DNA from: Halapricum hydrolyticum
Lineage (GTDB): Archaea > Halobacteriota > Halobacteria > Halobacteriales > Haloarculaceae
Direction of reading: 5' to 3'
Length of the DNA stretch: 64,000 nucleotides
NCBI RefSeq assembly: GCF_025517535.1
Contig: NZ_JAOPKC010000012.1
Span: 23,926 to 87,925 of the forward strand
Notes under the pieces: generated by a model
Database searches by the model: none
Seen by the model: only the letters and a program-made list of their open reading frames with translations
What the model was told of the DNA's origin: nothing
Shown here: one piece after another, positions 35,568-44,779 of the stretch
Layout: every line of letters begins with the position of its first letter
Numbering within the stretch: the first letter of the stretch is position 1
Program-made: the position numbers and the translations under genes

Positions 35568-36653
35568 ATGGGGTTGCGCACACTTCTCGAGTCGGTCCGC
35601 TCGGCCCTCGCGACCGAGATTCGAGGGGTCGAACAGCCCGGTCTCACGTGGGAGCGTCGGTTGTGGCTCTACCGGCACGGGTTTCTCTCCTCGAAAGACG
35701 CCATCTGGGATCTCACACCCGGGACTGTAGAGCAGTACCTGTCGGACGTCGAGTACCGCCGGGTCAGGGGTATCGACGATCCCTATACAGAAGCCCTGGC
35801 GAACAAATTGCTGTTTCACCTGCTCGTTTCGCCGACGCACGACCACCTCCTCGCAGACATCCACGGAGTCGTCATGGACGGCACGTTCGTCGATGTCCCG
35901 GGGATCCCGGAAACCGATTCGTTCGAACAGTTCCTCGAGAGACTGGCGGACGCCCCCGCCATCGCGAAACCCATACAGGCCGCCAGGGGTGACGAGATAC
36001 AGCGAATCGACAGACTGGACGGACAACTCCGTCTCGACGGTCGCCCGATCGAACGGACGACCCTGTACGAGACGCTGATCGAGGGCCGGGACCGACTCCT
36101 CACCGAACACGTCAGCCAGGCCGAGTACGCGGCACGTATCGCCCCGGACTCGACGAACACGATCCGGTTTCTCACGATGATCGATCCCGAAACCGGTGAG
36201 CCGTTCGTCGCCAGAGCGGTCCATCGATTCGGGACACCTTCGAGCGGACATATCGACAACTGGGGGGCGGGCGGGCTCAGCGCCGAAATCGATCCCGATA
36301 CCGGGACGCTGAGCAGGGCTGTGGCGAACTCACACAGTGAGACGACCGTCGAGGGCTGGAACGACAGTCACCCCGAGACCGGGACCCAGATCGCCGACTG
36401 CACCGTCCCCGGATGGGAGCAGATCAACGCGTCCGTCCGCGAACTCGCCGGGACGTACGGCCGGCTGTGGCCACACGTGGGCTGGGACGTCGTCGTCCGG
36501 GACGACGCGGGGTCCGTCACGGTGCTCGAAGGGGATCCACAGTCGGTCGACGCAGACATACAGGCACACGGTCCGCTCCTCGCTGACGACCGCGTGCGCC
36601 GGTTCTATCGACACCACGGCGTTCTCGCGTCCGAACGGAGGGGGATCGCGTGA
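35568..36653 (+). CDS. Sugar-transfer-associated ATP-grasp protein
   Basis: This 361-residue protein belongs to the ATP-grasp fold. The evidence is AIAKPIQAARGDEIQRID (ATP-binding lysine region, about residues 125-145), then TNTIRFLTMIDP, and the C-terminal metal/ATP site WPHVGWDVVVRDDAGSV with VLEGDP. Proteins of this ATPgrasp_ST kind sit in capsule and exopolysaccharide loci and are thought to join carboxyl and amino groups. Its TGA overlaps the GTG start of the next ATP-grasp gene (GTGA), so the two are co-translated. Confidence 0.75.
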   Translation: MGLRTLLESVRSALATEIRGVEQPGLTWERRLWLYRHGFLSSKDAIWDLTPGTVEQYLSDVEYRRVRGIDDPYTEALANKLLFHLLVSPTHDHLLADIHGVVMDGTFVDVPGIPETDSFEQFLERLADAPAIAKPIQAARGDEIQRIDRLDGQLRLDGRPIERTTLYETLIEGRDRLLTEHVSQAEYAARIAPDSTNTIRFLTMIDPETGEPFVARAVHRFGTPSSGHIDNWGAGGLSAEIDPDTGTLSRAVANSHSETTVEGWNDSHPETGTQIADCTVPGWEQINASVRELAGTYGRLWPHVGWDVVVRDDAGSVTVLEGDPQSVDADIQAHGPLLADDRVRRFYRHHGVLASERRGIA

Positions 36654-37879
36654 CCTCTCGGGACAGTACCGACGGCGTTCTCGTCCTGGATAGCGACACG
36701 CAGTGTGCGATGAGCGTGATCCGATCGCTGGGTAGCAAACACGTGCCCATCACCGCTGGCGGCCGCTCCCGATGGTCGCTGGGGATGTTCTCGCGGTATA
36801 GCGACGAGACGTACGTCCACCCTGATCCCGACTCGGATCATACGGCGTTCGTCGATCACCTCGTCGATCACCTGCATCGGTCCGACTACGTCGCCGTTAT
36901 TCCGGCCGCCGATCACTCCTCGCTCATCCTCTCACGGTACAAGGAACGGATCGAGCGGACGGGGACGACTGTCGCCGTCGAAGACTGGGAGACGTTCGAC
37001 CGGGCGTTCGACAAGGGAAAACTCGCGGACGCGCTCGCCTCGATCGACGTGCCGACGCCGGAGACGTACAGTCCGACCGATATGAACGACGTCGCTGCGA
37101 TCGCGGACGAGATCGAATACCCGGCGCTGGTCAAGCCCCGTTGCAAGAGCCACCTTCACGACACCGGCTATACGGTGACGCTCGTCGGTGACGAGAACTA
37201 CGTCCACTCGCCCGCGGAGCTGCGACGAACCTATCGGCGGCTCAGCCGCGAACAGGACCACGCGGAGGGGCGCTATCCCATCGTCCAGGAGTACGTGCCG
37301 GGAACGACGACCACGACGGTCGCGCTCGCGGACGGCGGTGACGTACTGACGTACTTCCAGGAGGAGCGACTCCGGACCTACCCCGCCTCGGGCGGGAACT
37401 CGGCGCTGCTGGCAGCGGTTCGCGAGCCGACGATGCTCGAATACACCGAGCGCGTGCTCGACCGCCTCGACTGGACGGGGCCGGTAATGGTGGAGTTTAT
37501 GCGGACGCCGGACGGGGAGTTCTACGTCATCGAGGTCAACGGCAGATACTGGGGCTCGCTCCCGTTCGCCGTCGAGAGCGGCGTGGACATCCCGTGGTTC
37601 CACTATCTCCTGCTCAGGGGCCTCGATCCGTCACCGCTGATCGACGTCGGGGCCTATCGGACCGACATTCTCCAGCGCCGATTGCTCTACGAGGACCTCA
37701 AATGGCTCGGAGAGCACCTCGCCAGTGGTCACCTCGGGGCACTTGTCCCGTTCGTTCGTTCGTTTGGAACGACGCACCACACGTTCGTCTCTCTCGACGA
37801 TCCGGTTCCGACCGTCGGTGCGCTCCTGCAGGGTGCCTATCTGGCTACACAGTCGATACGACAACATATTCTTCCATAG
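36650..37879 (+). CDS. ATP-grasp ligase (carbamoyl-phosphate-synthase-like)
   Basis: This 409-residue protein starts at a GTG that overlaps the previous stop. The N-terminal Rossmann-like part reads VLVLDSDTQCAMSVIRSLGS. The ATP-grasp core follows with FPALVKP-like EYPALVKPRCKSH (about residue 158), IVQEYVPG and the metal site MVEFMRTPDGEFYVIEVNGR. This arrangement is typical of carboxylate-amine ligases that activate a carboxylate as acyl phosphate. It is the second member of a two-gene ATP-grasp operon. Substrate is unknown; a glycan uronate or an amino acid is a reasonable guess. Confidence 0.8.
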   Translation: MTSRDSTDGVLVLDSDTQCAMSVIRSLGSKHVPITAGGRSRWSLGMFSRYSDETYVHPDPDSDHTAFVDHLVDHLHRSDYVAVIPAADHSSLILSRYKERIERTGTTVAVEDWETFDRAFDKGKLADALASIDVPTPETYSPTDMNDVAAIADEIEYPALVKPRCKSHLHDTGYTVTLVGDENYVHSPAELRRTYRRLSREQDHAEGRYPIVQEYVPGTTTTTVALADGGDVLTYFQEERLRTYPASGGNSALLAAVREPTMLEYTERVLDRLDWTGPVMVEFMRTPDGEFYVIEVNGRYWGSLPFAVESGVDIPWFHYLLLRGLDPSPLIDVGAYRTDILQRRLLYEDLKWLGEHLASGHLGALVPFVRSFGTTHHTFVSLDDPVPTVGALLQGAYLATQSIRQHILP

Positions 37880-38009
37880 CGAGAAATCCGCCGTAAATAG
37901 TTTGTTGCTAGGTAACATAATAACACATCTCGCGTTGAACACCAGCGAGAGGATCTCCAATGCGCTGGCCGACACCCATGTCCAATATTGTGATGCGGAT
38001 GCTAGAGCA

Positions 38010-38879
38010 ATGATCCATTCCATCAGCACGCCCACACAGAACGAGAAGTTAGCCCACATCCAGCGAGTGTGGAACAGTTTGTTGGCGCCCCACGTCGATC
38101 TGTGGAGTAAACTCGATCAGCTGTTCGCGAACGAAACCGACGAATTCGGGCTGCCGTACGGGTTTTTCTCTCGTATAGATCTGGATACCGAGACGCAACG
38201 CTTCGAGGTGGTCCACGGCCCCTCCGACAACCTGCAGGAGAAGACAGACGTCCCGCTCGAAACGACCTACTGTCGGAAGACGATCGTGGATCCAGCGGGG
38301 ACGATGGTCGTCAACGACGCGCTGGCCGAGGGGTGGGCCGGTGACCCGGCGTACGAGACGTTCGGCTTCGGGAGCTACGTCGGCACGACTGTCAACGTCG
38401 AGGGTGACCTGTACGGTACGCTGTGTTTCGCAAGTACTGAGCCCCGTGACGAACCGCTCACTCGAGAGGAGGTAATCCTGGTCGAGATGTACGGCCAATG
38501 GGTGACCTACGAACTGCATCAGTGGACCGGACCGCCGACCAACGGTACCGGCGATACCGGCGATACCGTTGACGAGTACAGTATGTCTCCATCACACATA
38601 GACGGGATAATGGACACTCTCAGCAACCAAGTGCGACGATGCGTCCTGATCGCCTTTCTGGAGGGAATCTCCGTGACCGATATCGAGACGCTCAGACAGC
38701 TAACCTGCGCCGAAGACGACGAGAAGCTGCTGTACCACGTGCATCTCCCGAAACTGGCACACGCTGGCTATATCGAGTGGGATCGCGACTCGGACGTCGT
38801 CGCACGGGGTCCGCGCTTCCATGAGATCGAACCGCTGTTGGACTTGCTGAAGGAGCATTCGACGGAGTGTTTCGGCTGA
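38010..38879 (+). CDS. GAF-domain sensor with winged-helix output
   Basis: This 289-residue protein starts at MIHSISTPTQNEK; the ORF is open upstream but runs back into the ATP-grasp gene in another frame. Residues 20-170 form a GAF domain (FFSRIDLDTETQRFEVVHGP, FGSYVGTTVNVEGDLYGTLC). A Gly/Thr/Asp linker leads to a winged helix (about 195-280) with VHLPKLAHAGYIEWDRDSD, the hallmark of the haloarchaeal DUF7344-like regulators found elsewhere in this island. It may sense a small molecule or redox state and control the island. Confidence 0.78.
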   Translation: MIHSISTPTQNEKLAHIQRVWNSLLAPHVDLWSKLDQLFANETDEFGLPYGFFSRIDLDTETQRFEVVHGPSDNLQEKTDVPLETTYCRKTIVDPAGTMVVNDALAEGWAGDPAYETFGFGSYVGTTVNVEGDLYGTLCFASTEPRDEPLTREEVILVEMYGQWVTYELHQWTGPPTNGTGDTGDTVDEYSMSPSHIDGIMDTLSNQVRRCVLIAFLEGISVTDIETLRQLTCAEDDEKLLYHVHLPKLAHAGYIEWDRDSDVVARGPRFHEIEPLLDLLKEHSTECFG

Positions 38880-38942
38880 TCGACTGTGAACACGCGTTCT
38901 TCATGTGGACATCCTCTCCGACCGACTCAGGACTATATATCA

Positions 38943-38953
38943 AATATATAATC
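38943..38953 (+). promoter_or_regulatory. TATA box without a convincing gene
   Basis: AATATATAATC lies 26 nt before an ATG at 38973. This is an excellent leaderless promoter geometry, but the ORF behind it (see next feature) looks broken. Confidence 0.5.
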
Positions 38954-38972
38954 AGCGACCGAAGACGCTGAC

Positions 38973-39191
38973 ATGGGACTCACTCAGGCCGCACTCACCG
39001 AAGCCACACGCCTACCGTTCCAGTTCAGCGGGGATCTCATACGTTCATCCTCTGAGCGTGGCTGCCGTCGACGTCCTGCTCGGTCGCCCGTCGGGAGATC
39101 TGGCTCTCCCGAGCGTTGGCTCGTGTCCGGGTCTCGGGGAGATCACTCTCCACCAGCTTCCGCCGACCGGCAGTATACCGCGAGTGCGTAG
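38973..39191 (+). CDS. Possible truncated or orphan ORF (72 codons)
   Basis: The frame starts MGLTQAALTEATRLPFQF, a plausible protein N-terminus directly behind a strong TATA box. After about residue 28 it turns into Arg/Ser/Pro-rich sequence that looks like an out-of-frame reading, and its last 49 bases overlap the 3' end of the opposite gene. It may be the remnant of a gene cut off when the neighbouring toroid gene arrived. No family is recognised. Confidence 0.3.
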   Translation: MGLTQAALTEATRLPFQFSGDLIRSSSERGCRRRPARSPVGRSGSPERWLVSGSRGDHSPPASADRQYTASA

Positions 39192-40360
39192 GCCATCCAG
39201 GCCTGACACCACCGCATCAGGGTGATCCGCTTCGTGTAGAAGCGGCGTTTCTGGACGTAGAACCGTCCGTCCCCGGCATAGAGGTGCTCCAGCGTCCAGT
39301 CGATGATTCGGCGTGCGAACTGCAGGTCACCGGCGTACGTGAACACGAGAATCCCCTGCGCGGCCGCGTGGACGTCTCGCGGGTACGCTGTGGACTCGTC
39401 GAAGCGCGGCGCGCCGTCCGCCTCGAACAGCGCGTCCTGAAAGAACTCGACCGCGCGATTGAGCGTCTCGTCGTATCGCCGCGAGTCCGTGACCTCGCGG
39501 TACCGCTGGAGACACTCGATGACGAACCCGTTGTGATGGGTGTCCATCGAGAGATGGGACGCGTCGGGCGGGTCGCGGTAGTACCACCCGCCGCTGTCGG
39601 TCTGGCGCGCGACGACGTAATCGAGGAGTTTCCGTGCCCGCTCGCGGAGCGGATCGTCGCCGACGTGCGCGTAGAGGTCCACGAGCGTCCGGGCGGCGAG
39701 CGCGCCGGCGTTGAGCGTGTAGTGGTCGGCCGTGTCTTTCGGGTAGTAGTCTATCTTCGCGCCGTCCTCGACCTCGCGGTAGTGCATGTCCTCGAGCAAG
39801 AACGCCTCAGCCGTGCGTGCGACGTCCGCGTATTCCGGATCGTACTCGGCCGCCGCGAGCAGTGCCTTGACGCCGTAGGAGGTCGACACGACGTCGGGCT
39901 CGGTCGGCAACGTCCGGTGGTCGAGGTGCTGGTTCTCGTGGCGGTGTCCACCGCAGAACCCACTGTAGCCTGGACACTGGTTGTCGAGCAGCCAGTCGGC
40001 TAGTCGAGTCGCCTCGTGCGCGTGGTCGAACGAGTCGCCATCGAGCGACGTGCGGTCGAACTCCCGATGTGCCAGCGTGAACAGGGCCGTTCCCTTGAAG
40101 TTGCGGCGCTGTTCGACCAGAAACAGCGGGCGAACGTTGACGGGACTGCGCTTGATCGTCTCCTGGAAGGCGAGGTTTACCCATCGGTTGTTGAACGGGA
40201 GCGCCTGCCGGAGGCGACTGCTCATGCCGTCGGCGTAGTCCCAGCCGGTGTACTCCCGTCGGGCAGCGTACTCGAGCGCCGCGAGCCCGGCGGCCGCGAC
40301 GCTGTCTGTCGGGGGACTCGCGTGCTGTCGCCCGACGGGCGACCGGTGGTTGGCAACCAT
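39143..40360 (-). CDS. (alpha/alpha)-toroid glycan-active protein, paralogue 1
   Basis: This 405-residue protein starts at MVANHRSPVGRQ; the longer frame to 41113 is antisense shadow of the synthetase-like gene. It contains repeated helical hairpins as in six-hairpin glycosidases, lyases and uronate epimerases. Motifs shared with the paralogues at 43423 and 51801 are REYTGWDYADGMSS, EQRRNFKGTALF, DASHLSMDTHHNGFVIE, STAYPRDVHAAAQG and KRITLMRWCQAWMAYA. CPGYSGFCGGHRH carries two cysteines. There is no signal peptide. The exact reaction is unknown; automatic annotations for this family are unreliable. Confidence 0.7.
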   Translation of the reverse strand: MVANHRSPVGRQHASPPTDSVAAAGLAALEYAARREYTGWDYADGMSSRLRQALPFNNRWVNLAFQETIKRSPVNVRPLFLVEQRRNFKGTALFTLAHREFDRTSLDGDSFDHAHEATRLADWLLDNQCPGYSGFCGGHRHENQHLDHRTLPTEPDVVSTSYGVKALLAAAEYDPEYADVARTAEAFLLEDMHYREVEDGAKIDYYPKDTADHYTLNAGALAARTLVDLYAHVGDDPLRERARKLLDYVVARQTDSGGWYYRDPPDASHLSMDTHHNGFVIECLQRYREVTDSRRYDETLNRAVEFFQDALFEADGAPRFDESTAYPRDVHAAAQGILVFTYAGDLQFARRIIDWTLEHLYAGDGRFYVQKRRFYTKRITLMRWCQAWMAYALAVYCRSAEAGGE

Positions 40361-40480
40361 GAGGATCGATCTACCGACCGTGAGTGACGGCGGCGGATAC
40401 TTCGTTATAGACTGAGAATCTGACTGTCTCGACAGGTAGCGAGCGTATACTGATTGGTTGGTCCGGGTATTGTACTCCCA

Positions 40481-42268
40481 ATGACCGGAATCGTCGGCGG
40501 CACCGTCGATCAGGCACAGCTGGAAGGGATGGTCGAGACACTGCCACAGGAGCCGTGGTACGAGACAGAGCGGTTCGAGGCCGGCGAGCACGGCCTCGCG
40601 CTCCAGCATCACGGTGAGAAAGACCCCAACGGATACACCTTCTGGGGCGACGGGCAGGCCGCGGGCGTGATCGACGGCGCGGTCTCGAACCGTGACGCGC
40701 TGGGCTGGGACGACCAGGAGATATTCGAGCGACTCCTTCGCTCCCCGGAGGCGACGCTTCGAGCGCTTGACGGACCGTTTACGATCGCCTGTGTGGACGC
40801 CGCCGACGACAGAGTGATTCTCGCGACCGACAAGATCGGCAGTCGGATCCCCCTCTACACGACCGAGCGAGGCTTCGCCTTCGCGTCCAGGCTGGCACCG
40901 TTCCTGGGATATCTCGACGAGGCGGCGATCGATACCCAGGGCGTTAGCGACCTCTTGCTCATGGGTCACATGTGGAGTGACACGACGCTTCTGGAGGGGG
41001 TCAACGCAGTCCATCCCGCAACGGTCATCGAGTATCGAGCGGGAGAGACCGACGAGCGACGATACTGGAAGCCCGACTACAGGCCGGCGAAGCCGACCGA
41101 CGAGTACCGCCACGAGTGGACGAACGCCTACCAGCGCTCGGCCGAACGGACAGTCAACACGATGGCAGGCGACGTCGGGCTGTGGCTGTCGGGCGGCCTC
41201 GACAGTCGAGCAACGGCGAACGAACTCGCTCGCGCCGACGACGGGGCCTTCGAGTCCCTGGTGACGTACACCTACGACGCGAATCCCGGCGGTGGGGTCA
41301 ATCTCCGGTTAGCCGCGGAGACGGCCGAGGTACTCGGTCTCGATAACGAGACGGTTCCGCTAACGGTCGAGCAGTTTACCCCGGTGCTGGAGAAGGCTGT
41401 CTCCGTCACCGATGGAATGTTGAAGTGGAACACGCTGCTCAACCTCACCGCCACGTTCAACATCGACGACCGCGACCCGGACATCATGCTAGAGGGTATC
41501 GCGGGGTCGTTCGCCGGCCACCATCTCTGCCGGCACCACCTGACTGAACCGTCGTCGCTCGTCGAGTCGATGTACGCGAGCGAGGCGACCCTGACGGCCG
41601 AAGCAGTCAAAGACCTGCTGGCCGTGCCGGTGGACCCGCTGGGCTCGTTCCGCAAGGAAGCCCGCCGGATCGACGAACCGACGCTCACCGAGGGAATCGT
41701 CGACGCCCACTACCAGAACTACTTCCCGCGTCTCGCGCACGCGAGCAATCCCGTCGCGCGGAATCAGGTCGGAACGCGCGTCCCCTACGCCGACGGGGAG
41801 TTCCTGTCGAAGGCTGCGAAACTCCCCGTCTCCTGGCGGATGGGGGCGCTCCCGTTCTCGGACGGGGAGTTCATTTACGGTCTCGTCGAACCGAAGATCC
41901 AGCTGATCCGCACGCTCAATGCCGATCTCGCGGAGATCCCCTATGAGCGGTCGCGGCTGAAGCCCTCCATGCCGTACCCCCTCCACGTGATCGGGTTCTA
42001 CACCGCGACCGCAATCGCACAGTTGCTGTCCAGGCCGACCTACGGAAGCGCAAGCAGCAGGACCGAGACGTGGTACAACACCCACGAGGAGTTCCGGACG
42101 AAGATCGACGACCTCCTCGACGCCGTCGGAGAACGACCGTTTATCGACGACGAGGCGGTCGCCTCCTACCGGGAACAACTGGGCGACGGAGCCGACATGA
42201 ACGCGATCAGCGCACTCACGACGCTCGAGATCTGGCTCCAGCAACACTTCGATCGACACCGAGAGTGA
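40481..42268 (+). CDS. Asparagine-synthetase-like amidotransferase lacking the catalytic Cys
   Basis: This 595-residue protein starts at MTGIVGGTVD; an in-frame start 9 codons upstream would only add a non-homologous extension. The N-terminal part matches the glutaminase fold (DGAVSNRDAL, LDGPFTIACVDAADDRVILA), but residue 2 is Thr where class II amidotransferases need Cys. The C-terminal part carries the ATP pyrophosphatase loop WLSGGLDSRATA near residue 234. It should adenylate a carboxylate and link it to an amine taken from solution or from an amino sugar. It lies within the glycan island between two toroid paralogues. Confidence 0.8.
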   Translation: MTGIVGGTVDQAQLEGMVETLPQEPWYETERFEAGEHGLALQHHGEKDPNGYTFWGDGQAAGVIDGAVSNRDALGWDDQEIFERLLRSPEATLRALDGPFTIACVDAADDRVILATDKIGSRIPLYTTERGFAFASRLAPFLGYLDEAAIDTQGVSDLLLMGHMWSDTTLLEGVNAVHPATVIEYRAGETDERRYWKPDYRPAKPTDEYRHEWTNAYQRSAERTVNTMAGDVGLWLSGGLDSRATANELARADDGAFESLVTYTYDANPGGGVNLRLAAETAEVLGLDNETVPLTVEQFTPVLEKAVSVTDGMLKWNTLLNLTATFNIDDRDPDIMLEGIAGSFAGHHLCRHHLTEPSSLVESMYASEATLTAEAVKDLLAVPVDPLGSFRKEARRIDEPTLTEGIVDAHYQNYFPRLAHASNPVARNQVGTRVPYADGEFLSKAAKLPVSWRMGALPFSDGEFIYGLVEPKIQLIRTLNADLAEIPYERSRLKPSMPYPLHVIGFYTATAIAQLLSRPTYGSASSRTETWYNTHEEFRTKIDDLLDAVGERPFIDDEAVASYREQLGDGADMNAISALTTLEIWLQQHFDRHRE

Positions 42269-42380
42269 CGTCGACGACCGACCGCCCTTCCGGGTCGACC
42301 GGCGACATGACCGGCGTTTTCATCCAGATGGCCGCCTTCCGTGCGGCAGTCGGCCCCGGACTGGCGTACACCGGCCCCCA

Positions 42381-43016
42381 TCACGACTGCAGCGATAGGT
42401 CCGGGGCGTCCTGTGCCGTTTCGTCGAGCGAGTGAAAGACCGTACACACGGCCGTCGCGGCGAGTACGCCGCCGAGCACCACCTGTGGCGTCAGTATCGA
42501 CGGCGCGATCTGCGCGAGCACCGCGGCGTACATCCCCAGACCGCCGAGTACGATCACACCGTAGTAGTGATACCACGGGCGGCGTGACACGGGCCCCTGG
42601 AGGTACGGATTGAGGTGACGTGCCTGATCTGTCAGTTCCATCCGACCGCGTGCCCGGTTGAAGTCGATGACTCCCATGTCGTCCATCTTCGGGAGATGGC
42701 ACTGATACAGGCCGACGTAGACGCGCTTGCGCTCGTCGTAGGAGATCGCCGACTCTTCCTTGTCGTTTTCCAGCGCCGCGATGTGTTCGGCGACAGTCCC
42801 GAGTTCCGCGGGACCGTCGTTCGCTTGCAGGTACTGGATCACTCGCCGCCTGCGCTCGTTCTTGAGCACCTCGAAGATGACGTCGACCGAGAGATCAGGT
42901 GCTGGCTCGGCCGGCTCCTCGACCAGCGTTTCGTCTTCAATCTCGCTCGTTTCGGAGTCGACACTCGGTGTCGCATCTTCCAGCGCCTCTTTGGTAGCCT
43001 GGCCAATACTACTCAT
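42381..43016 (-). CDS. Winged-helix regulator with membrane tail (DUF7344-like)
   Basis: This 211-residue protein has an acidic N-terminus (residues 1-45). A winged helix follows at about 48-135 (IFEVLKNERRRRVIQYLQ, ENDKEESAISYDERKRVYVG, LYQCHLPKMDDMGVIDFNR). Two transmembrane helices come at about 155-205 (YYGVIVLGGLGMYAAVLAQI and the next hydrophobic segment). The combination suggests a membrane-tethered regulator. It is one of four such winged-helix proteins around the glycan island. Confidence 0.82.
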   Translation of the reverse strand: MSSIGQATKEALEDATPSVDSETSEIEDETLVEEPAEPAPDLSVDVIFEVLKNERRRRVIQYLQANDGPAELGTVAEHIAALENDKEESAISYDERKRVYVGLYQCHLPKMDDMGVIDFNRARGRMELTDQARHLNPYLQGPVSRRPWYHYYGVIVLGGLGMYAAVLAQIAPSILTPQVVLGGVLAATAVCTVFHSLDETAQDAPDLSLQS

Positions 43017-43422
43017 CGAATCCCCTCTGCAGAGCCGTTCTTCTCGCGTCTAAATCGTTCAGACTCGATTCGCCGATCGTCGTGCGCGTTCGTTCCGATG
43101 TCATGCGATTGCGTCCCCTCTGTTTCAGCTGTGCCCCTGCATCGATACCCCAGTATGGGACTCCTAGTCCACTTTCCACTTCCTCTAGTCAACCCTCTAC
43201 CACCGAGCGGCCGTATCCCAACCCTCATAGGTATACGTTTCTGGCATACTACCGAGAACCAATTGGTTGGTCCCCCAACGCTTTTAGTATACCCGGCCTG
43301 TTCAGAGCACCCGTTCGCTGGTAATACGAATATTACCAATTCAGGCCAGGCCGAGATGTCTCTCATATGACTCACACCGTCGTTCTCTCGTGCGCAGTTC
43401 GTCCCGTGGGGCGTCCACACAG
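43017..43422. other. Divergent promoter region
   Basis: No gene is visible in 406 bp. The sequence contains the palindrome ACCAATTGGT near 43258 and CTTTTAGTATAC near 43283, a possible TATA element for the toroid paralogue with a long leader. ATTGGTTGGTCC also occurs before the synthetase-like gene at about 40453. Confidence 0.35.
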
Positions 43423-44703
43423 ATGACCAACCAGCGTGCTCGAGTCACCGCAATCGATGCATCAGCTGCAGGGCCCCATCTCACGGACCGGGAAGTAGCT
43501 TCATTACTTCGGAAGACACTGGCGTACAGTCGCCGCCGCAACTACACGGGCTGGGACTACGGGGATGGGATGAGTAGTCGACTCCTGCAGGCACTACCTA
43601 TCGAGAGCAAGTGGCTGAACATCGCGTTCCAGGAGATCGTCAAGCGACCGCCGATCAACCTCAGGCCGCTGCTTTTGGTCGAACAGCGCCGCAACTTCAA
43701 AGGAACGGCCCTCTTCGCGATGGCCAACCGAGCGCTCTACCAGCTCACCAGCGGGGCAGGCGAGTACACAGATCTCGACGTGCGAGCGGAAACGATTCGT
43801 CTGCTGGACTGGCTTCTCGATAACCAGTGTCCAGGATACAGCGGGTTCTGCGGCGGACACCAGCACCGATTGCAGCATCTCAATGGACGAATCGGGGACC
43901 CAACTGATCCGGACGTGGTGTCGACGTCCTACGCTGTTCGGGCACTGCTCTCGAATGCGGACCTCGGGGATCGCTATCTACAGGCGGCTCGCAGTGCCGC
44001 CCGGTTCGTCGTCGAGGACCTCGACTACCGCGAGGTCGAGGACGGCGCTGTCATCGATTATCACCTGAACCACGGCGATCACTACACGATCAACGCCGGC
44101 GCGCTCGGTGCCCGCCTGTTTCTGGACCTCTACGTGGCCGTCGGCGACGAGACGCATCTCGATCGGGCGACGGCCCTGCTGGATCACATCGCTGGACTGC
44201 AGACCGACCGCGGCGGGTGGTACTATCGTGACCCGGCCGATGCGTCTCATCTCTCGATGGACTCTCATCACAACGGATTCGTTATCGAGTCCTTCCAGCG
44301 ACACGCCGAGGTCGCCGACGACTCTCGCTACACGGACACGCTCGATCAGGCGCTGTCGTTCTACCGGTCACTGTTCGATGCCGACGGCGCGCCGCGCTTC
44401 GACGAGTCCACAGCGTACCCGCGAGACATCCACGCGGCCACCCAGGGGATCCTCGTGTTCACGTACGCCGGAGAGTTCGATAGGGCACGGACTGTCATTC
44501 AGTGGGTCCTCGACAACCTCTACGTCGGTGATGGGCGGTACTACTTCCGGAAGCATCGCTTCTACACGCAGCGGATCACCCTGATGCGGTGGTGTCAGGC
44601 CTGGATGGCCTACGCGCTCGCAGAACACTTCCGTGTTAGCGGCCAGGAACCGCCACGGAAACGCCAGCAGTTGCCGGCCGCGTCCTTCCAGTACTGGGAT
44701 TAG
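43423..44703 (+). CDS. (alpha/alpha)-toroid glycan-active protein, paralogue 2
   Basis: This 426-residue protein starts at MTNQRARVTAIDAS. It shares with paralogue 1 NYTGWDYGDGMSS, EQRRNFKGTALFAMAN, CPGYSGFCGGHQH, DASHLSMDSHHNGFVIE and STAYPRDIHAATQG, and it ends with the Trp/Arg-rich MRWCQAWMAYAL. It is clearly closer to paralogue 1 than to paralogue 3 and probably arose by local duplication. There is a short basic C-terminal extension. Function is presumably on an intracellular glycan or lipid-linked sugar precursor, since no export signal is present. Confidence 0.72.
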   Translation: MTNQRARVTAIDASAAGPHLTDREVASLLRKTLAYSRRRNYTGWDYGDGMSSRLLQALPIESKWLNIAFQEIVKRPPINLRPLLLVEQRRNFKGTALFAMANRALYQLTSGAGEYTDLDVRAETIRLLDWLLDNQCPGYSGFCGGHQHRLQHLNGRIGDPTDPDVVSTSYAVRALLSNADLGDRYLQAARSAARFVVEDLDYREVEDGAVIDYHLNHGDHYTINAGALGARLFLDLYVAVGDETHLDRATALLDHIAGLQTDRGGWYYRDPADASHLSMDSHHNGFVIESFQRHAEVADDSRYTDTLDQALSFYRSLFDADGAPRFDESTAYPRDIHAATQGILVFTYAGEFDRARTVIQWVLDNLYVGDGRYYFRKHRFYTQRITLMRWCQAWMAYALAEHFRVSGQEPPRKRQQLPAASFQYWD

Positions 44704-44779
44704 CGTCGCCAGTCTGAGGAATTCCCACTCCGACCGGGCGTCGGCTTCCCGCCATGGATTGCCACGCTAGTTCCGATAG

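Noticed and set aside
40361..41113. Extended start of toroid paralogue 1
   Set aside because: The extension is antisense to the asparagine-synthetase-like gene and would double the size of one paralogue only; the ATG at 40360 matches the other two in length.
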